This document shows, one piece after another, positions 14,247 to 16,433 of a stretch of DNA of 16,433 nt. The notes below the pieces were generated by a model, which was given only the letters and a program-made list of their open reading frames with translations, was not told where the DNA came from and did no database searches. Position 1 is the first letter of the stretch, and every line of letters begins with the position of its first letter. The position numbers were made by a program, and so were the translations under genes. Location: assembly GCA_035654135.1 (NCBI GenBank), contig DASRXN010000216.1:1-16433 (forward strand). The letters are read 5' to 3'. The stretch comes from Fen-999 sp035654135. Its GTDB lineage: Bacteria > Pseudomonadota > Gammaproteobacteria > Burkholderiales > Rhodocyclaceae.

Positions 14247-16433
14247 TCATTGCACCTGCGCCCCCTCGGCCACATCGTCCTGTGGCGGCAGTTCGAAAAT
14301 GCCCTTGGCCGCATCCTCGCCGGTAGACTGCATGCGCCGAGTCCGGTGATAGGCCAAGCCGGTACCTGCCGGAATCAGGCGGCCGACGATGACGTTTTCC
14401 TTGAGGCCGCGCAGTTCGTCCCGCTTGCCCATGATCGCTGCCTCGGTCAGGACGCGAGTGGTTTCCTGGAACGAGGCTGCGGATATGAAGGAGTCAGTGG
14501 ATAAGCTGGCCTTGGTGATGCCAAGCAGAATGTTGTCGAACTCGGCCGGCCGCTTGCCTTCGCTCTTCAGACGATCGTTCTCGTCCAACACTTCGGAACG
14601 CTCCACCTGCTCCTCGCGAATGAACCTCGAATCGCCCGGATCGACAACGACGATCCGGCGCAGCATCTGACGCACGATCACTTCGATGTGCTTGTCGTTG
14701 ATTTTCACACCCTGCAGGCGATAGACGTCCTGCACCTCGTCGATGATGTAACGGGCGAGTTCCTCGACGCCCTTCAGACGTAGGATGTCGTGGGGATCGG
14801 CCGGGCCATCCACGATGACCTCACCCTTGTTGACAACCTGGCCATCGTGGGCCATGACATGCTTGTCCTTCGTGATCAGGTACTCGTGAGCGATGCCGTC
14901 CGGTTCCGTGATTACCAGACGCTGTTTGCCCTTGGTGTCCTTGCCGAAGCTAACGGTGCCAGTGATTTCCGCCAGCGTGCCAGCATCCTTGGGCGCTCGG
15001 GCTTCGAACAATTCCGCCACCCGCGGCAAGCCACCGGTGATGTCGCGAGTCTTGGCGGATTCCTGCGGAATGCGTGCGAGCACATCACCTACCGCCGCCA
15101 GCTGACCATCCTTCACCGTGATGATGGAACCGACTTGGAAGGTAATGGCCACCGAATGATCGGTGCCATGAATCTTCACCTCCTGGCCAGCCTCGTCAAG
15201 GAGCTTGACCTGTGGCCGCAGGCCCTTGGCTTGCGACTTGCTGCCTCGCTTGGGATCGATGACCACCAGCGTCGACAAGCCTGTGACATCGTCGATCTGT
15301 TTGGCGACAGTAGCGCCTTCTTCGACGTGCTCGAACTTCACCGTGCCGGCGTATTCGGTCACGATCGGCCGGGTGTGCGGATCCCAAGTGGCGAGCACGG
15401 CGCCTGCCTTGATCTGCTTGCCGTCGTCGCCCAGCAAGGTAGCTCCGTACGGAACCTTGTGGCGCTCTCGCTCGCGGCCATTGTCATCGGTAATCATCAC
15501 CTCGCCGGAACGGGAAATGACGATCTTCTCTCCCTTCGGGTTGGTGACATAGCGCATCAGTGCGGTAAAGCGCAATGTGCCTGCACTCTTCGCCTCGACT
15601 TGACTCTGCGCCGCGGCCCGGGATGCGGCGCCACCAACGTGGAAGGTCCGCATGGTCAGCTGTGTCCCCGGCTCGCCAATCGACTGTGCGGCGATCACAC
15701 CGACGGCTTCGCCGGAATTGACCAGTGAGCCGCGACCGAGATCGCGACCATAGCACTTGGCGCAAAGGCCATAGCGCGTGTCACAGGATAGCGGCGTGCG
15801 CACGCGCACCTCATCGATGCCCAGGGCCTCGATGGTATCCACCGCATCCTCATCGAGTAGGTAACCGGACTCGTAAAGTACGTCCTGAGTATCGGGATGC
15901 ATGACATCGGTAACCACGACACGGCCAAGAATGCGCTCACGCAGTGCTTCGACGACTTCGCCGCCCTCGACCAGTGCCTTCATGGCGAAGCCAGCCGTCG
16001 TGCCGCAATCGTCTTCGGTGACAACCAAGTCCTGGGTCACGTCCACCAGGCGACGGGTCAAGTAGCCAGAGTTCGCGGTCTTCAGGGCAGTGTCGGCCAA
16101 GCCCTTACGGGCGCCGTGCGTGGAGATGAAGTACTGGAGAACATTGAGGCCTTCGCGGAAGTTGGTTGTGATCGGCGTTTCGATGATGGACCCGTCAGGC
16201 TTCGCCATCAGGCCGCGCATGCCCGCCAGCTGCCTAATCTGAGCGGCCGAGCCGCGCGCGCCTGAATCGGCCATCATGTAGATGGAGTTGAAAGACTCCT
16301 GGGTGACCAGATTGCCTTGGGCATCGGTCACCCGCTGATGAGCGAGTTGATCCATCATGGCTTTGGCCACTTGGTCGCCGGCACGCCCCCAGATATCGAC
16401 GACCTTGTTGTAGCGTTCGCCGACGGTCACGAG
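14247..16433 (-). CDS. rpoC: RNA polymerase subunit beta', C-terminal part, residues 671-1398 (split by contig end)
   Basis: This is the 3' part of rpoC, open from the right end of the window to the TGA at 14247. Numbered in the rejoined protein it covers residues 671-1398; the first 47 codons repeat those at 141-1. It holds the bridge helix (THGARKGLADTALKTANSGY, about 774-793) and the second zinc site: C813 in DDCGTT and C887, C894, C897 in SCDTRYGLCAKC. These are one less than the E. coli numbers. The trigger-loop region QSIGEPGTQLTMRTFH follows. No start codon or ribosome site belongs here; the GTG at 16430 is an internal Val. It is not a second or truncated rpoC but the remainder of the gene that starts at 2151. 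rpsL follows after 90 nt. Confidence 0.98.
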   Translation of the reverse strand, partial: LVTVGERYNKVVDIWGRAGDQVAKAMMDQLAHQRVTDAQGNLVTQESFNSIYMMADSGARGSAAQIRQLAGMRGLMAKPDGSIIETPITTNFREGLNVLQYFISTHGARKGLADTALKTANSGYLTRRLVDVTQDLVVTEDDCGTTAGFAMKALVEGGEVVEALRERILGRVVVTDVMHPDTQDVLYESGYLLDEDAVDTIEALGIDEVRVRTPLSCDTRYGLCAKCYGRDLGRGSLVNSGEAVGVIAAQSIGEPGTQLTMRTFHVGGAASRAAAQSQVEAKSAGTLRFTALMRYVTNPKGEKIVISRSGEVMITDDNGRERERHKVPYGATLLGDDGKQIKAGAVLATWDPHTRPIVTEYAGTVKFEHVEEGATVAKQIDDVTGLSTLVVIDPKRGSKSQAKGLRPQVKLLDEAGQEVKIHGTDHSVAITFQVGSIITVKDGQLAAVGDVLARIPQESAKTRDITGGLPRVAELFEARAPKDAGTLAEITGTVSFGKDTKGKQRLVITEPDGIAHEYLITKDKHVMAHDGQVVNKGEVIVDGPADPHDILRLKGVEELARYIIDEVQDVYRLQGVKINDKHIEVIVRQMLRRIVVVDPGDSRFIREEQVERSEVLDENDRLKSEGKRPAEFDNILLGITKASLSTDSFISAASFQETTRVLTEAAIMGKRDELRGLKENVIVGRLIPAGTGLAYHRTRRMQSTGEDAAKGIFELPPQDDVAEGAQVQ
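16293..16433. repeat. Terminal direct repeat, right copy (circular overlap)
   Basis: This is the second copy of the 141-base end repeat, ending at the last base of the window. Reading rpoC on the minus strand, the codon at 3-1 of the left end is the same codon as 16295-16293 here, so the join is in frame. Overlap length equals a standard final assembler k-mer (141), which suggests a graph-derived circle. Confidence 0.98.

Noticed and set aside
14247..16433. A truncated second rpoC or rpoC pseudogene
   Set aside because: It is the missing 3' part of the rpoC that begins at 2151. The two pieces share 141 identical bases at the contig ends and join in frame to a normal-length protein.

Overview
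The window comes from a betaproteobacterium, probably of the Rhodocyclales type. This rests on GC-rich codon use, the sequences of RpoB (1367 aa), RpoC, EF-Tu (396 aa) and L7/L12, and the tuf-tRNA-Trp-secE-nusG order; the order-level call is an impression from protein sequence, not a search. Every real gene is on the minus strand, so transcription runs from high to low coordinates. All are core housekeeping genes: RNA polymerase beta and beta', ribosomal proteins S12, S7, L11, L1, L10 and L7/L12, elongation factors EF-G and EF-Tu, NusG, SecE and tRNA-Trp.

Layout in transcription order: 3' part of rpoC (16433-14247); 90-nt gap with a near-consensus sigma70 promoter; rpsL; rpsG; a terminator-like hairpin; fusA; tuf; a hairpin; tRNA-Trp; secE; nusG; rplK; rplA; a structured leader for rplJ; rplJ (TTG start); rplL; the rplL-rpoB attenuator and a long processing-type stem; rpoB; 5' part of rpoC (2151-1). 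No gene-free stretch exceeds about 205 nt.

The main result is structural. The first 141 bases (1-141) are repeated exactly as the last 141 (16293-16433). Joining the ends removes one copy, gives a closed 16,292-bp circle, and turns the two rpoC pieces into one intact 1398-codon gene in frame. The circle has no replication, partition, integrase or phage gene. The single tuf gene has fusA upstream (the usual tufA setting) and tRNA-Trp-secE downstream (the usual tufB setting). The simplest reading is that the two near-identical chromosomal tuf genes bound one segment (tufB-trpT-secE-...-rpoC-rpsL-rpsG-fusA-tufA) and were collapsed, in the assembly or by real tuf x tuf recombination, into a loop. 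A terminal repeat of exactly 141 bp matches the largest k-mer in the default list of a common metagenome assembler, so an assembly loop is favoured over a new replicon.

Within that frame the content is an ordinary, intact transcription-translation super-operon. Its regulatory layout has some noteworthy points: a TATAAT/TTGACG promoter directly after rpoC, a terminator between rpsG and fusA, a very short rpsL-rpsG gap that lacks room for an E. coli-type S7 control site, an L10-type leader, and an rplL-rpoB attenuator.
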